From: Rubrivivax sp. | GTDB taxonomy: Bacteria; Pseudomonadota; Gammaproteobacteria; Burkholderiales; Burkholderiaceae_C | NCBI GenBank assembly: GCA_020248945.1 | Contig: JADCGQ010000012.1 | Location: 87,175 to 151,174 of the forward strand | Direction: 5' to 3' | Length of the DNA: 64,000 nt | Shown here: positions 1 through 9,085 of the stretch, piece after piece | How positions within the stretch are numbered: position 1 is the first letter of the stretch | How the letters are laid out: every line of letters begins with the position of its first letter | The notes under the pieces: model-generated | What the model saw: the letters and a program-made list of their open reading frames with translations, nothing else | Database searches by the model: none | What the model was told of the DNA's origin: nothing | Position numbers and translations under genes: made by a program

Positions 1-1013
1 TCACCTTCAGCGCCCTGGGCTACACCACGGCCGAAGCGGTGCTGCGCGATGCCGACACCGCCATGTACAAGGCCAAGGGCGCCGGCAAGGCGCGCTACGC
101 GCTCTTCGACGCCAGCCTGCACACCGAAGTGGCCGACAGGCTGCGGCTCGAGGGCGAGCTCCGCCATGCCATCGACGACGGCCGCCTGTCGGTGGCCTTC
201 CAGCCGGTGTACGAGCTGCCGCGGGCTGCCGCAGCCGGCTCAGGTGGGCCGGCAGATCCCGCGGCGCCACGCCTCGCGGGCTTCGAGGCCCTGGTGCGCT
301 GGAACCACCCGCAGGACGGCACCATCTCGCCCGGCCGCTTCCTGCCCATCGCCGAGGAAGCCGGGTTGATGGTGCGCGTGACCGACTTCGTGCTTCACTG
401 CGCCTGCCGCCAGCTCAAGGCCTGGCAAGAGGCCTCGCCGGCCCATGCCGCACTGACGATGAACGTCAACGTCTCGGGCCACGACATCGCCCACCCGGCG
501 CTGGTGGCGCGCGTGTCGCGGGCGCTGGTGGAATCGGGCGTGGCGCCGCAGCACCTGTGCATCGAGCTCACCGAGAACATCCTGATGTCGCGCGTGGAAG
601 GCGCGCTGGGCACACTGACCGAGCTCAAGAGGCTCGGCGTGCTGCTGGCCATCGACGACTTCGGCACCGGCTATTCGTCGCTGTCGCACCTGTCGACGCT
701 GCCGCTGGACTGCCTGAAGATCGACCGCAGCTTCGTGGCGCGCCTGAACGGCGGCAACGCCGAAGAGGCCGTGGTGCGCTCGATCGTGCTGCTCGGCAGC
801 AGCCTGGGCAAGGTCGTGGTGGCCGAAGGCATCGAGACCGAAGAGCAGTTGCACCGCCTGCGCCGGCTGGGCTGCCGCTATGGCCAGGGCTACCTGCTCG
901 GGCGGCCGATGAAGCCTCACGAAGTATCCTCCGTGCTGGCGGGCGACCTGGTGACCTCGGCGTTGCGCGCCGCCACGTCACCGATGCCATGGGCCAGCCC
1001 GACGATCCATTGA
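1..1013 (+). CDS. GGDEF-EAL cyclic-di-GMP protein, C-terminal part (5' end outside window)
   Basis: The reading frame is open from the first base, so only the tail of the protein is visible. It begins in the last helix of a GGDEF domain (RDADTAMYKAKGAGKARY). A full EAL phosphodiesterase domain follows, with FEALVRW, a metal-binding Asn in NVNVSG, LTENIL, DDFGTGYSSL, KIDRSF, VAEGIET and GQGYLLGRPM. All expected catalytic and metal residues are present, so the EAL half should hydrolyse cyclic-di-GMP. Whether the GGDEF half is active cannot be judged because its signature lies outside the window. The next gene encodes a close paralogue and starts inside this one's 3' end, so the two are probably co-transcribed. 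Confidence 0.9.
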   Translation, partial: TFSALGYTTAEAVLRDADTAMYKAKGAGKARYALFDASLHTEVADRLRLEGELRHAIDDGRLSVAFQPVYELPRAAAAGSGGPADPAAPRLAGFEALVRWNHPQDGTISPGRFLPIAEEAGLMVRVTDFVLHCACRQLKAWQEASPAHAALTMNVNVSGHDIAHPALVARVSRALVESGVAPQHLCIELTENILMSRVEGALGTLTELKRLGVLLAIDDFGTGYSSLSHLSTLPLDCLKIDRSFVARLNGGNAEEAVVRSIVLLGSSLGKVVVAEGIETEEQLHRLRRLGCRYGQGYLLGRPMKPHEVSSVLAGDLVTSALRAATSPMPWASPTIH

Positions 1014-3598
1014 ACACCGCGGCCCTGCATCCATGGCGGCGCGTGCATGCGTCGCTGATGCCCGACTACAACCCGCACGCGACCGTGGCCTGGTGGCTGG
1101 GCCTGGTCGCTGGCATCGTGGCGCTGGCCTGGGCTGCCGCGCAGACGGCGCAGACGGGCTCCCTGGTGGCGCTGCAGGCCGCGCTGGCGCTGGTGGTGGC
1201 CGCGGCGCTCTATCCGGTGCGCGTGCCCGGCACACGTCACAGTTATGCAGCCGGCGACATCCTGATCTTTCTGGTCCTGCTGGCGCTGGGCCCGGCGCCG
1301 GCAGCGCTGGTGGCCGCGGGCGACGCCCTCGTGGGCTCGATGCGCACCTCCAAGCGCTGGACGAGCCGGCTCTTCAGCCCTGCCGCCGCGGCGCTGGCCA
1401 TGGCCGTGGCAGGCCTGGGGCTGCAGGCCGCGCTGGGTCTGGCCGCCGCGGGCGGGCACGACAGCGCTGCCACGCTGCTGGCGCTGACGATGGCGTGTTC
1501 GCTGGTGTACTTCGTGGTCAACGTCGCGCTGGTCACCGGCGTGTTGCAGCTCAAGCGCGGCGAGCCCTTCCTGCAACCGGGGGCACTGCTCGGCGGCTAC
1601 CGCTGGGTCGGGCTGGCGTATGCCGGCAGTGCCGCCGTGGGCACGCTGCTGTACCTGACCTGGCGCGATCACGGCGCCGGCACCCTGCTGGTGATGCTGC
1701 CGCTGCTGGCCCTGCTGCTGCTGACGCTGCACTTCTACTTTCGCCAGCAGGAAACCAACGAACGCCTGCTGGCCGCCAACGCCGAAGCCGCCGAGCGCGC
1801 GGCCGTCGGCGCCCAGCGCGAGGCCGAGGCGGCCCAGCTGCACCTGCGCGAGATGGAGCGCAGCGAGCGCCGTTTCCAGAGCGCCTTCACCCACGCCAGC
1901 ATCGGCATGGCGCTGCTCGGCTTCGACGGCCGCATCCAGCTGGCCAACCCGGCCCTGGCCGCCTTGGTGGGCCGCGACGCCGGCACGCTGACCGGGCGCC
2001 CCTTTGCCGAGCTCGTGAGCGCCGACGAGCGGGGCGACGTCGAGCGCGCACTGGGCCTCGTGCCCGGCAGCGAGTTCCAGTCGTTCGCGCGCGAGCTGCG
2101 CTGCCAGCACGCCAGCGGCGGCAGCGTGTGGCTGGCGCTGCATGCGAGCTTCTTCACCGAGCCCGGGGCCGACGAGCCCTGCCTCATCCTGCAGGCCCAG
2201 GACGTGAGCGCACGCCGCGCCGCCGAGGCCGGCCTGCAGCACCTGGCCTTTCACGATGCACTGACCGGGCTGCCGAACCGGCGCCGCTTCATGGAGTGCC
2301 TGGCCAGCGCCGTGACGCGCAGCCGCGGTGATGCGCGCCACGCCTGGGCCGTGATGTTCATCGACTTCGACCGCTTCAAGCTCGTCAACGACAGCCTAGG
2401 CCACAGTGCCGGCGACGAGCTGCTGCAGCAGCTGGCGCGGCGCGTGCAGGAGCGCATCCGGCCCTCCGACACCGTGGCGCGGCTGGGTGGCGACGAGTTC
2501 GCCATCCTGATCGAGAACCTCGAGCACGAGCGCGACGCGGTGCTGCTGGCCGATCGCCTGATGGATTCGCTGAAGACGCCGTTCCGCGTCGCGGGCCAGA
2601 CGGTGACGAGCAGCGCCAGCATCGGCATCACCTTCAGCGCCTTCGGCTACGACAGCGCCGACGCCGCGCTGCGTGACGCCGACACCGCGATGTACCGCGC
2701 CAAGGCCGAGGGCAAGGCGCGCTACGCCGTCTTCGACAGCGCCCTGCACACCGCGGTGTCGCAGCGGCTGCGGCTCGAAGGCGAGCTGCGCGAGGCCATC
2801 GCGGCCGAGCAGCTGACGGTGGTCTACCAGCCGCTGTTCAGGCTCGGCCCCGACCGCCGCGCGCACCAGCTTGTCGGCTTCGAGGCGCTGCTGCGCTGGC
2901 GCCAGAGCGACGGCTCGATGCGGCCGCCGGAGCAGTTCCTGCCGGTGGCCGAAGAGACCGGCCTGATGCCCGCCGTGACCGACTTCGTGCTGCACTGCGC
3001 CTGCCGCCAGCTGCGGCAGTGGCAGCGCTCGGCGCCCGATCTGGCCGATCTGGGGCTGAGCGTCAACCTCGGTGCGCAGGACCTGCGCCAGGGTGATCTG
3101 GTGGCGCGGGTGTCGCAGGCGCTGGTGGAGTCGGGCCTCAAGCCCGCGCACCTGACGCTCGAACTGACCGAAGGCATCCTGATGGACAAGCCCTTGCTGC
3201 CGGCCGCGCAGGCCCACGCCACGATGCAGGCGCTGCGCCTGCTGGGCGTGCAGCTGGCGGTCGATGACTTCGGCACCGGCTACTCCAGCTTGTCGCGGCT
3301 GTCGCAACTGCCGATCGACAGCCTCAAGATCGACCGCAGCTTCGTGCGCCAGCTGCAGGACAGCAGCGACGCCGCGCAGGCGGCCGCCGTGGTGGCGGCT
3401 ATCGTGCAACTGGGCAGCACGCTGCGCAAGGCGGTGGTGGCCGAAGGCATCGAGACGGCCGATCAGGTGGAGCAGCTGCGCGGCCTGGGCTGCGAGATGG
3501 GGCAGGGCTTCCATCTCGCGTCGCCGCTGGCCCCGGGGCGATGCCACCGACTGGCTGGCGGCGCGCCACCAGCCTTTGCACTGACAGAGACCCACTGA
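989..3598 (+). CDS. Membrane-bound PAS-GGDEF-EAL cyclic-di-GMP cyclase/phosphodiesterase
   Basis: This is a multidomain c-di-GMP enzyme of about 869 residues. Residues 30-250 hold six or seven hydrophobic segments of a MASE-like membrane sensor, followed by a helical linker and a PAS domain at about 300-410. The GGDEF domain (from about 420) has an intact active site (RLGGDEF) and an RPSD product-inhibition site five residues before it. The EAL domain follows with FEALLRW, VNLGAQ, LTEGIL, DDFGTGYSSL, KIDRSF, AEGIET and GQGF. Both catalytic halves therefore look competent. The open frame extends upstream to 557, but that part is an out-of-frame shadow of the previous gene. ATG 989 overlaps the upstream stop by 25 bp, and ATG 1058 is a possible alternative. 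The 3' half strongly resembles the upstream gene, which suggests tandem duplication. Confidence 0.9.
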   Translation: MGQPDDPLNTAALHPWRRVHASLMPDYNPHATVAWWLGLVAGIVALAWAAAQTAQTGSLVALQAALALVVAAALYPVRVPGTRHSYAAGDILIFLVLLALGPAPAALVAAGDALVGSMRTSKRWTSRLFSPAAAALAMAVAGLGLQAALGLAAAGGHDSAATLLALTMACSLVYFVVNVALVTGVLQLKRGEPFLQPGALLGGYRWVGLAYAGSAAVGTLLYLTWRDHGAGTLLVMLPLLALLLLTLHFYFRQQETNERLLAANAEAAERAAVGAQREAEAAQLHLREMERSERRFQSAFTHASIGMALLGFDGRIQLANPALAALVGRDAGTLTGRPFAELVSADERGDVERALGLVPGSEFQSFARELRCQHASGGSVWLALHASFFTEPGADEPCLILQAQDVSARRAAEAGLQHLAFHDALTGLPNRRRFMECLASAVTRSRGDARHAWAVMFIDFDRFKLVNDSLGHSAGDELLQQLARRVQERIRPSDTVARLGGDEFAILIENLEHERDAVLLADRLMDSLKTPFRVAGQTVTSSASIGITFSAFGYDSADAALRDADTAMYRAKAEGKARYAVFDSALHTAVSQRLRLEGELREAIAAEQLTVVYQPLFRLGPDRRAHQLVGFEALLRWRQSDGSMRPPEQFLPVAEETGLMPAVTDFVLHCACRQLRQWQRSAPDLADLGLSVNLGAQDLRQGDLVARVSQALVESGLKPAHLTLELTEGILMDKPLLPAAQAHATMQALRLLGVQLAVDDFGTGYSSLSRLSQLPIDSLKIDRSFVRQLQDSSDAAQAAAVVAAIVQLGSTLRKAVVAEGIETADQVEQLRGLGCEMGQGFHLASPLAPGRCHRLAGGAPPAFALTETH

Positions 3599-3614
3599 AG
3601 CGCACCCATCCGGC

Positions 3615-4571
3615 TCAGCGCCGGGCGTGGTTCATCACCGCCATCCCGGCCACGGCAAGCGCACCGCCGAGCAGCAGCGAAGGCTCCAGCGGCTCGCCCA
3701 GCAGCAGGGTCGACGTGGCCACGCCGAACACCGGCACGAGGCTGATGTAGGCGGCGGCCCCGCCGGCGCCGAGTGCCGCCACGCCGTCGAAGTACCACGC
3801 ATAGGCCAGGACCGTGGCGCCCGCCGCCATGAACAGCATCGCCGCCCACACCAGCGGCGGTGCGGCCAGCGGCGTGGCCATCTGCGCCGGGCCCTCCAGC
3901 AGCAGCGCTGCGGCAAACAGCAGCAGCGTGCCCGAGGTGGCGGTGGTGGTGATGGTCGTGAGCGTGTCGACGCCGGCCAGCAGCCGCCGTCCCATCAGCG
4001 TGTAGGCCACCCAGCAGGCCACGCAGCCCAGCAGCATCAACTCGCCCACGCCGAGGGCGCCGGCGAACAGGCGCCACGGCTCGCCCTGGGTCAGCACGAT
4101 GCTCGCGCCGAACGCCGCCAGCGCCATGCCGATACCGATGCGGGCGTTGAGCTTCTCGCGGAACAGCCAGGCCGCGATCAGCGTCGTGACCACCGGGTTC
4201 ACGGTGACGATGAGCGCGGCGCGGCTGGCCGGCACCTGCTGCAGGCCCAGCATGAAGAAGGCGGTGTAGCCGAACACGCCCACGGCGCCGGCCGCCGCGA
4301 GCCCCAGCGCCTGGCGGCGCGACAAGGCCCACAGAGGGGCCAGACCGCGCCCGGCCAGGCGCCACCACAACGCGAACAGCGCCATCGCGACGGCGAAGCG
4401 CCAGGCGCCGCCCGTCAGCGGCGGCAGGGCTTGCGCGAGCATGCGCCCGGCGGGCCACGAGGCCCCCCAGAGCACGGCCATGCCGATGAGCTTGAGGTGC
4501 ACGCCGGCCGAGCCGGCGCGCTGCAGCGCGGACAGCGGACTCAGCGGATCAGCAGCACCGGCGTGCCGCAC
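3615..4571 (-). CDS. EamA/DMT-family transporter (RhaT-like), 10 TM
   Basis: This is an integral inner-membrane protein with two EamA repeats of five hydrophobic helices each. The first begins at LKLIGMAVLWGASWPAGR and the second near GELMLLGCVACWVAYTLMGR. The conserved helix VPVFGVATSTLLLGEP is near the C-terminus. Members export small metabolites or amino acids, and the substrate cannot be read from sequence. The first ATG (4571) overlaps the end of the uspA-like gene by 31 bp. The in-frame GTG at 4502 lies just before the first helix and is a reasonable alternative start. Neither has a clear ribosome-binding site. The gene converges on the GGDEF-EAL gene with a 16-bp gap. Confidence 0.85.
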   Translation of the reverse strand: MRHAGAADPLSPLSALQRAGSAGVHLKLIGMAVLWGASWPAGRMLAQALPPLTGGAWRFAVAMALFALWWRLAGRGLAPLWALSRRQALGLAAAGAVGVFGYTAFFMLGLQQVPASRAALIVTVNPVVTTLIAAWLFREKLNARIGIGMALAAFGASIVLTQGEPWRLFAGALGVGELMLLGCVACWVAYTLMGRRLLAGVDTLTTITTTATSGTLLLFAAALLLEGPAQMATPLAAPPLVWAAMLFMAAGATVLAYAWYFDGVAALGAGGAAAYISLVPVFGVATSTLLLGEPLEPSLLLGGALAVAGMAVMNHARR

Positions 4572-4963
4572 TGCGCCAGCACCTTGGTGGCCACCGAGCC
4601 GAGCACCAGGTTGCTCAGCGAGCCGTGGCCGTGCGAGCCCATGATGACGAGGTCGAACTTGCCCTTGGTGGCGGTGTCGGAGATGGTCTCGGCCGCGTGC
4701 CCGACCTTGCCCACGTACTCGGCCTTGATGCCCTGCTTGGAGAAGAAGCTGCGGATGGGCTTGAACACCTTCTCGGCGCTTTCGTCGTAGTAGCCCTTCA
4801 GCGTGGCCTTGTCGATCACGGCCGCCGCACGCGGCGGCACGGCCGGCACGGCGCTGATCACGGTGTAGTCGTGCTTGCCACCGAGCCAGTCGTCGTGGGC
4901 TGCGAGGTAGGCCAGCATGCGCTTGGTGAACGAACTGCCATCGACGGCGACGAGGATCTTCAT
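4541..4963 (-). CDS. Universal stress protein, UspA family
   Basis: This is a 140-residue single Usp domain starting MKILVAVDGSS, with the C-terminal nucleotide-binding signature GSHGHGSLSNLVLGS followed by TPVLLIR. The glycine pattern matches the ATP-binding class of Usp proteins. The open frame runs to 5026, but ATG 4963 is chosen because an AGGAG ribosome-binding site lies about 9 nt upstream and the family begins at this point. Usp proteins are cytoplasmic and protect against starvation, oxidants or DNA damage. The gene precedes the DMT transporter on the same strand. Confidence 0.9.
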   Translation of the reverse strand: MKILVAVDGSSFTKRMLAYLAAHDDWLGGKHDYTVISAVPAVPPRAAAVIDKATLKGYYDESAEKVFKPIRSFFSKQGIKAEYVGKVGHAAETISDTATKGKFDLVIMGSHGHGSLSNLVLGSVATKVLAQCGTPVLLIR

Positions 4964-5048
4964 GGTCTTGTGCTCCTGAGCTTGGGACTGCAAGGTTTTT
5001 GGAACTTCGAGTGTCGCATCGCCCATGGGCGTGCCGACTTGACCCGGC

Positions 5049-5819
5049 TCAGACTGTGAGTGTTCTCAGCGGCTCGTAGCCTTCGTGTTCGCCCTTCTTG
5101 GCCAGGCCGCGCGCCTGGCTCACCACGCGCGCCGGTGCGCGGCCGGCGCGGGGCAGCGTGTAGTCGTGGCGGCAGTGCAGGTGGCCGTGCAGCCAGAGGT
5201 CGGCGCGCACGATGAGGTCGTCGTCGGCGTTGCAGAAGCTGGCGGTGCCGGGCTGCGGGCCGTAGCGCGGATCGGCGCTCTTTATGCTCGGCGCGAAGTG
5301 CGTCACCACCACCGTGGCGTCGGCGGCCGAGGGCATCGACAGGCTGCGCTCGAGCCAGTCGCGGCAGGCCTGGCCTTCTTCGCGCACGGCGGCGGCGTCG
5401 AAATCGCGGCCGTGGCGCGTGGCCTTCATCACGCGCTGGAAGTAGGCCGCCGCGCGCTCGGCGCGTTCGCGGCCGGCGGCGCCGAAGAGGCCGAAGTCGC
5501 TCCAGCGCGTGGTGCCCAGAAAGCGCACGCGGCGGCCGTCGGCGGCGGTGTGCAGGTGGCTCTGGCGCTCGAGGTAGATGAAGCCGAGGCCTTCGAGGTA
5601 GCGGCGCAGGTCGGTGGCGGCCTCGTCGACGTCGCGGCCGTCGAACTCGTGGTTGCCCGCGACCACGATCACCGGCACCGGCCAGCCGCGGAAACGTTCG
5701 TAGCCCCGCCAGCCGCTGTCGATGTCGCCAGCCAGCACCAGCAGCTCGGCGCCGGGGGCGGGTTCGGGGTCGAAGGACTCGGTCTCGAGGTGGAGATCGG
5801 ACAGCAGCTGCAGTTTCAC
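5049..5819 (-). CDS. Calcineurin-like metallophosphoesterase
   Basis: This protein of 256 residues carries the full dinuclear metal-site series of the calcineurin-like fold: SDLHLE, LAGDID, AGNHEFDG, VVTHFAPS and HGHLHCRHD. It is soluble with no signal peptide. Members hydrolyse phosphomono- or diesters, and the substrate is unknown. The start codon is GTG and forms a GTGA overlap with the stop of the DUF2332 gene upstream, so translation is coupled. The three genes pckG, DUF2332 and this one probably form one transcript. Confidence 0.87.
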   Translation of the reverse strand: MKLQLLSDLHLETESFDPEPAPGAELLVLAGDIDSGWRGYERFRGWPVPVIVVAGNHEFDGRDVDEAATDLRRYLEGLGFIYLERQSHLHTAADGRRVRFLGTTRWSDFGLFGAAGRERAERAAAYFQRVMKATRHGRDFDAAAVREEGQACRDWLERSLSMPSAADATVVVTHFAPSIKSADPRYGPQPGTASFCNADDDLIVRADLWLHGHLHCRHDYTLPRAGRAPARVVSQARGLAKKGEHEGYEPLRTLTV

Positions 5820-6952
5820 GCGGGTGATGCTGCCACGGTGGCCGCGCCTGTGCCGGCGGCGGGCCCCTGCCAGTGCACCCAGGCGCCGTGCGGGTGGGCC
5901 TCGGCCAGCAGCGCATCAACGCCGCCGGGCCAGAGGGTGCAGCGCAGCGCCACGCGCAGGTCGGGCCGCGGCGGCTCGAAGCGCAGCCAGGCCAGCGGTG
6001 ACGCGGCGGTGGCCTGCGCAGCGGCCGCGTGCATCCGCGCGGTGATGGCCTCCTGCTCTTCAGCCGCGATGTACTGCCACACCACCGAGTGCATCAGCAC
6101 GAAGGCCTCGCCGGCGTGGCGGGCGGCCAGTTGTTCGCGCACGAAGTCGACGGCTTGCCGCGCCTGCACGGCCCCGCTGCGGCTGCGGCCGCTTTGGCCG
6201 CTGCGCAAGGGCCGCACCACCGCGATGGCCGCGCGCAGGCGGGCCAGGCGTTCGCGCTGGTCGGCCCAGACGAAGGACGCCAGGCGCAGGTCTTCGCCGG
6301 GCAGCGACAGGTCCAGCGGCGCGGCGTCGCAGCCCGCGCGGCGGGCGATGGCCAGCGGCGCATCGGTCGGCGGTGGCGGGCCGCGCCAGTCGGGGCGCAG
6401 CGTGAGTGCCGCGGCGGCGTCGCCCCAGGCCCAGGTGCCACCGTCAGGGCTGCCTGCTTCGTGCCGGTAGTGGTCGCACCACAGGTTGAGGCCGGCCGAC
6501 GAGCCGATCTCGGCCAGGTGGAGCGGCCGCCGCAGCGTGGCCGCCACGTGCAGCAGGCCCGGCAGCAGCGCGGCGCTGCGCATCACCTCATTGGTTTGCG
6601 GCGGGCGCGACAGTGCGGCCCGCAGGTGGGGCTGCTCGCGTTGCCAGGCCAGCGCGATGGCCGCGGTGAGCGTGGCGTCGTCGGCGGTGTCCGCCGCCGG
6701 CGGCCACAGCTCGGCCCAGGGTTTGCGCCCCAGCAGCGCCAGGTGATGCAGCCCGCCCAGCCAGCGCAGTGACACCGCCGCGGCGAGCGGGTCGCGGTCG
6801 ACCGTGGCCAGCGCCGCCAGCGCCTCGGGTTCGGTGTCGAGCCAGCGCCGGCTGAGCGCCAGCACCCGCGCTGAAAACGGCGACGCGCCGGCTTCGCACC
6901 ACCCGACCTGTCGGTCGAAGGCGTCCAGCAGGTGCGCCGCGGGGCTGCTCAA
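5816..6952 (-). CDS. DUF2332 family protein
   Basis: This is a protein of about 378 residues resembling DUF2332. It has a central EIGSSAGLNL stretch that looks like the glycine-rich SAM-binding loop of a Rossmann methyltransferase, and a late SVVWQYI segment. No biochemical role is established for the family to my knowledge, so a methyltransferase function is only an inference from that loop. The furthest in-frame start is TTG at 6952, three bases after the pckG stop. A later GTG is possible. The 3' end overlaps the metallophosphoesterase start by 4 bp. Confidence 0.75.
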   Translation of the reverse strand: MSSPAAHLLDAFDRQVGWCEAGASPFSARVLALSRRWLDTEPEALAALATVDRDPLAAAVSLRWLGGLHHLALLGRKPWAELWPPAADTADDATLTAAIALAWQREQPHLRAALSRPPQTNEVMRSAALLPGLLHVAATLRRPLHLAEIGSSAGLNLWCDHYRHEAGSPDGGTWAWGDAAAALTLRPDWRGPPPPTDAPLAIARRAGCDAAPLDLSLPGEDLRLASFVWADQRERLARLRAAIAVVRPLRSGQSGRSRSGAVQARQAVDFVREQLAARHAGEAFVLMHSVVWQYIAAEEQEAITARMHAAAAQATAASPLAWLRFEPPRPDLRVALRCTLWPGGVDALLAEAHPHGAWVHWQGPAAGTGAATVAASPA

Positions 6953-6955
6953 GGA

Positions 6956-8863
6956 TCAGAGCTTCTCGAGGCGCGCCTCGATCTGCGCCTTGGTGGCCGG
7001 CAGCGCGGCCGGCAGCTTGCTCTCGAGCTGCTTGAACAGCTCGGTGTGCAGCGTCAGCTCCTGCTGCCATGCGGCCTTGTCGATGCCGATGACGCTGGCG
7101 TACTGCTCGCGGCTGAAGGCCAGGCCGTCCCAACGCAGGTCTTCATAGCGCGGGCTGACGCCGAACACGTTGTCGGCACCCTCGGCCTTGCCTTCGGCGC
7201 GGCCCACCATCCACTCCAGCACGCGCATGTTCTCGCCATAGCCCGGCCAGACGAACTTGCCGTCGGCGCCCTTGCGGAACCAGTTGACGCAGTAGATCTT
7301 CGGCAGCTTGGCACCCGTCCTTCCCGACTCAGCCGCCAGCTTCTCGCCCATGGCCAGCCAGTGCTGCACGTAGTCGGCCATGTGGTAGCCCACGAAGGGC
7401 AGCATCGCGAACGGGTCGCGGCGCACGGCGCCGTTGCCGCCGGCCATGGCGGCCGTCGTCTCGCTGCCCATCGTGGCGGCCATGTACACGCCCTCGACCC
7501 AGGTGCGCGCCTCGGTCACCAGCGGCACGGTGGTGCTGCGGCGGCCGCCGAAGATGAAGGCGTCGATCGCCACGCCGGCCGGGTTGTCCCACTCGGGGTC
7601 GAGCACCGGGTTGGCGGTGGCGGCCACGGTGAAGCGGGCGTTGGGGTGCGCCGCCTTGGCACCGGTTTCCTTGGCGATGGCCGGCGTCCAGTCGCGGCCC
7701 TGCCAGTCGATCAGGTGCGCCGGGGGGGTGTCGGTCATGCCTTCCCACCACACGTCGCCGTCGTCGGTGAGCGCCACGTTCGTGAAGACCGTGTCGGTCT
7801 TCAGCGAGGCCATGCAGTTGGGGTTGGTGTGGTCGTTGGTGCCGGGCGCCACGCCGAAGTAGCCCGCCTCGGGGTTGATGGCGTACAGGCGCCCGTCGGC
7901 ATGCGGCTTGATCCAGGCGATGTCGTCGCCGATGGTCGTGACTTTCCAGCCCTCGTAGCCGGCCGGCGGCACGAGCATGCTGAAGTTGGTCTTGCCGCAG
8001 GCGCTGGGGAAGGCCGCGGCCACGTGGTACTTCTGGCCCGCCGGCGTGGTGACGCCGAGGATCAGCATGTGCTCGGCCAGCCAGCCCTGGGCGCGGCCCA
8101 TGGTGCTGGCAATGCGCAGCGCGAAGCACTTCTTGCCCAGCAGCGCGTTGCCGCCGTAGCCCGAGCCGTAGCTCCAGATCTCGCGCGTCTCGGGGTAGTG
8201 GACGATGTACTTGGTGGGGTTGCAGGGCCAGGGCACGTCCTTCTGCCCCGCCGCGAGCGGCGCGCCCACGGTGTGCACGCAGGGCACGAACTCGCCGTCG
8301 TCGCCCAGCACATCGAGCGCGCCGCGGCCCATGCGCGTCATCGTGCGCATGCTCACCGCCACGTAGGGGCTGTCGGTCAGCTCAACGCCGATGTGCGCGA
8401 TGTGGCTGCCCAGCGGGCCCATGCTGAAGGGCACGACGTACATCGTGCGGCCGCGCATGCTGCCCTTGAACAGCGCCGGGGTGCCGTCGGCGAGGCCGGT
8501 CTGCAAGAGGGCCCGCATCTCGGCCGGCGCCATCCAGTTGTTGGTTGGGCCGGCGTCGTCCTTGTGCTGGCTGCAGATGTAGGTGCGGTCTTCGACGCGG
8601 GCCACATCAGACGCATCGGAGCGCGCCAGGAAGCTGCGCGGGCGCTTCACCGGGTCGAGTTTCATCAGGGTACCGGCGGCCACCAGCTGCTCGGTCAGGC
8701 GCTGGTACTCCTCGGCGCTGCCATCGCACCAGTGCACGCTGTCGCACTCGGTCAGCGCGGCGATCTGCGCCACCCAATCGACCAAGCGGGCGTGCTTGAC
8801 GTGGGCGGGCACGTTCAGGCGCAGCCCTTCCATCACGGGACGGTTCATGTCGGATCCAATCAT
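6956..8863 (-). CDS. pckG: Phosphoenolpyruvate carboxykinase (GTP)
   Basis: PEPCK converts oxaloacetate and GTP to PEP, GDP and CO2, the first committed step of gluconeogenesis in the cytoplasm. The 635-residue length matches the GTP-dependent family, which is distinct from the ATP-dependent pckA (about 530). Visible motifs are the family P-loop [10 protein letters not shown], the kinase-2 region with [34 protein letters not shown] and [16 protein letters not shown] 8863 is used; a second ATG lies five codons downstream and neither has a strong ribosome-binding site. The upstream spacer carries a palindrome and a direct repeat, described separately. Confidence 0.96.
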   Translation of the reverse strand: MIGSDMNRPVMEGLRLNVPAHVKHARLVDWVAQIAALTECDSVHWCDGSAEEYQRLTEQLVAAGTLMKLDPVKRPRSFLARSDASDVARVEDRTYICSQHKDDAGPTNNWMAPAEMRALLQTGLADGTPALFKGSMRGRTMYVVPFSMGPLGSHIAHIGVELTDSPYVAVSMRTMTRMGRGALDVLGDDGEFVPCVHTVGAPLAAGQKDVPWPCNPTKYIVHYPETREIWSYGSGYGGNALLGKKCFALRIASTMGRAQGWLAEHMLILGVTTPAGQKYHVAAAFPSACGKTNFSMLVPPAGYEGWKVTTIGDDIAWIKPHADGRLYAINPEAGYFGVAPGTNDHTNPNCMASLKTDTVFTNVALTDDGDVWWEGMTDTPPAHLIDWQGRDWTPAIAKETGAKAAHPNARFTVAATANPVLDPEWDNPAGVAIDAFIFGGRRSTTVPLVTEARTWVEGVYMAATMGSETTAAMAGGNGAVRRDPFAMLPFVGYHMADYVQHWLAMGEKLAAESGRTGAKLPKIYCVNWFRKGADGKFVWPGYGENMRVLEWMVGRAEGKAEGADNVFGVSPRYEDLRWDGLAFSREQYASVIGIDKAAWQQELTLHTELFKQLESKLPAALPATKAQIEARLEKL

Positions 8864-9016
8864 GGTGAAGTGAAGAAGCGAGGAGGCGGAATCGGGCGAG
8901 CGTCGCGCGCGGTGCTGGCCCGATGCCGCCGCGCAGGGCCGGACGGCTGCAGCACGGAGGGGGACGCGATTGTCGGACCTCTGTAATCAGCCCGTAACCA
9001 CCTGGGGCTGGGGTCT

Positions 9017-9048
9017 CATGCAAGATCTGCATGAACCGATGCAAGATG
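9017..9048. promoter_or_regulatory. Candidate operator upstream of pckG
   Basis: In the 222-bp spacer before pckG, a perfect palindrome CATGCA-N5-TGCATG (9017-9033) is followed by a second copy of ATGCAAGAT (9018-9026 and 9039-9047, 21 bp apart). Two spaced copies of a 9-mer combined with dyad symmetry look like a binding site for a dimeric regulator of gluconeogenesis. The site lies about 155-185 bp upstream of the pckG start. The rest of the spacer shows no gene. Confidence 0.4.
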
Positions 9049-9085
9049 CCACCTGGGGGCTGGCGCCGCCCGGGCGCGGTGCCCA

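Noticed and set aside
5085-8986. Long opposite-strand ORFs over the metallophosphoesterase, DUF2332 and pckG genes (461 and 684 codons)
   Set aside because: They are rich in Arg, Ala, His and Gly, show no motifs, and lie antisense to clear family members; at this GC content such shadow ORFs are expected.
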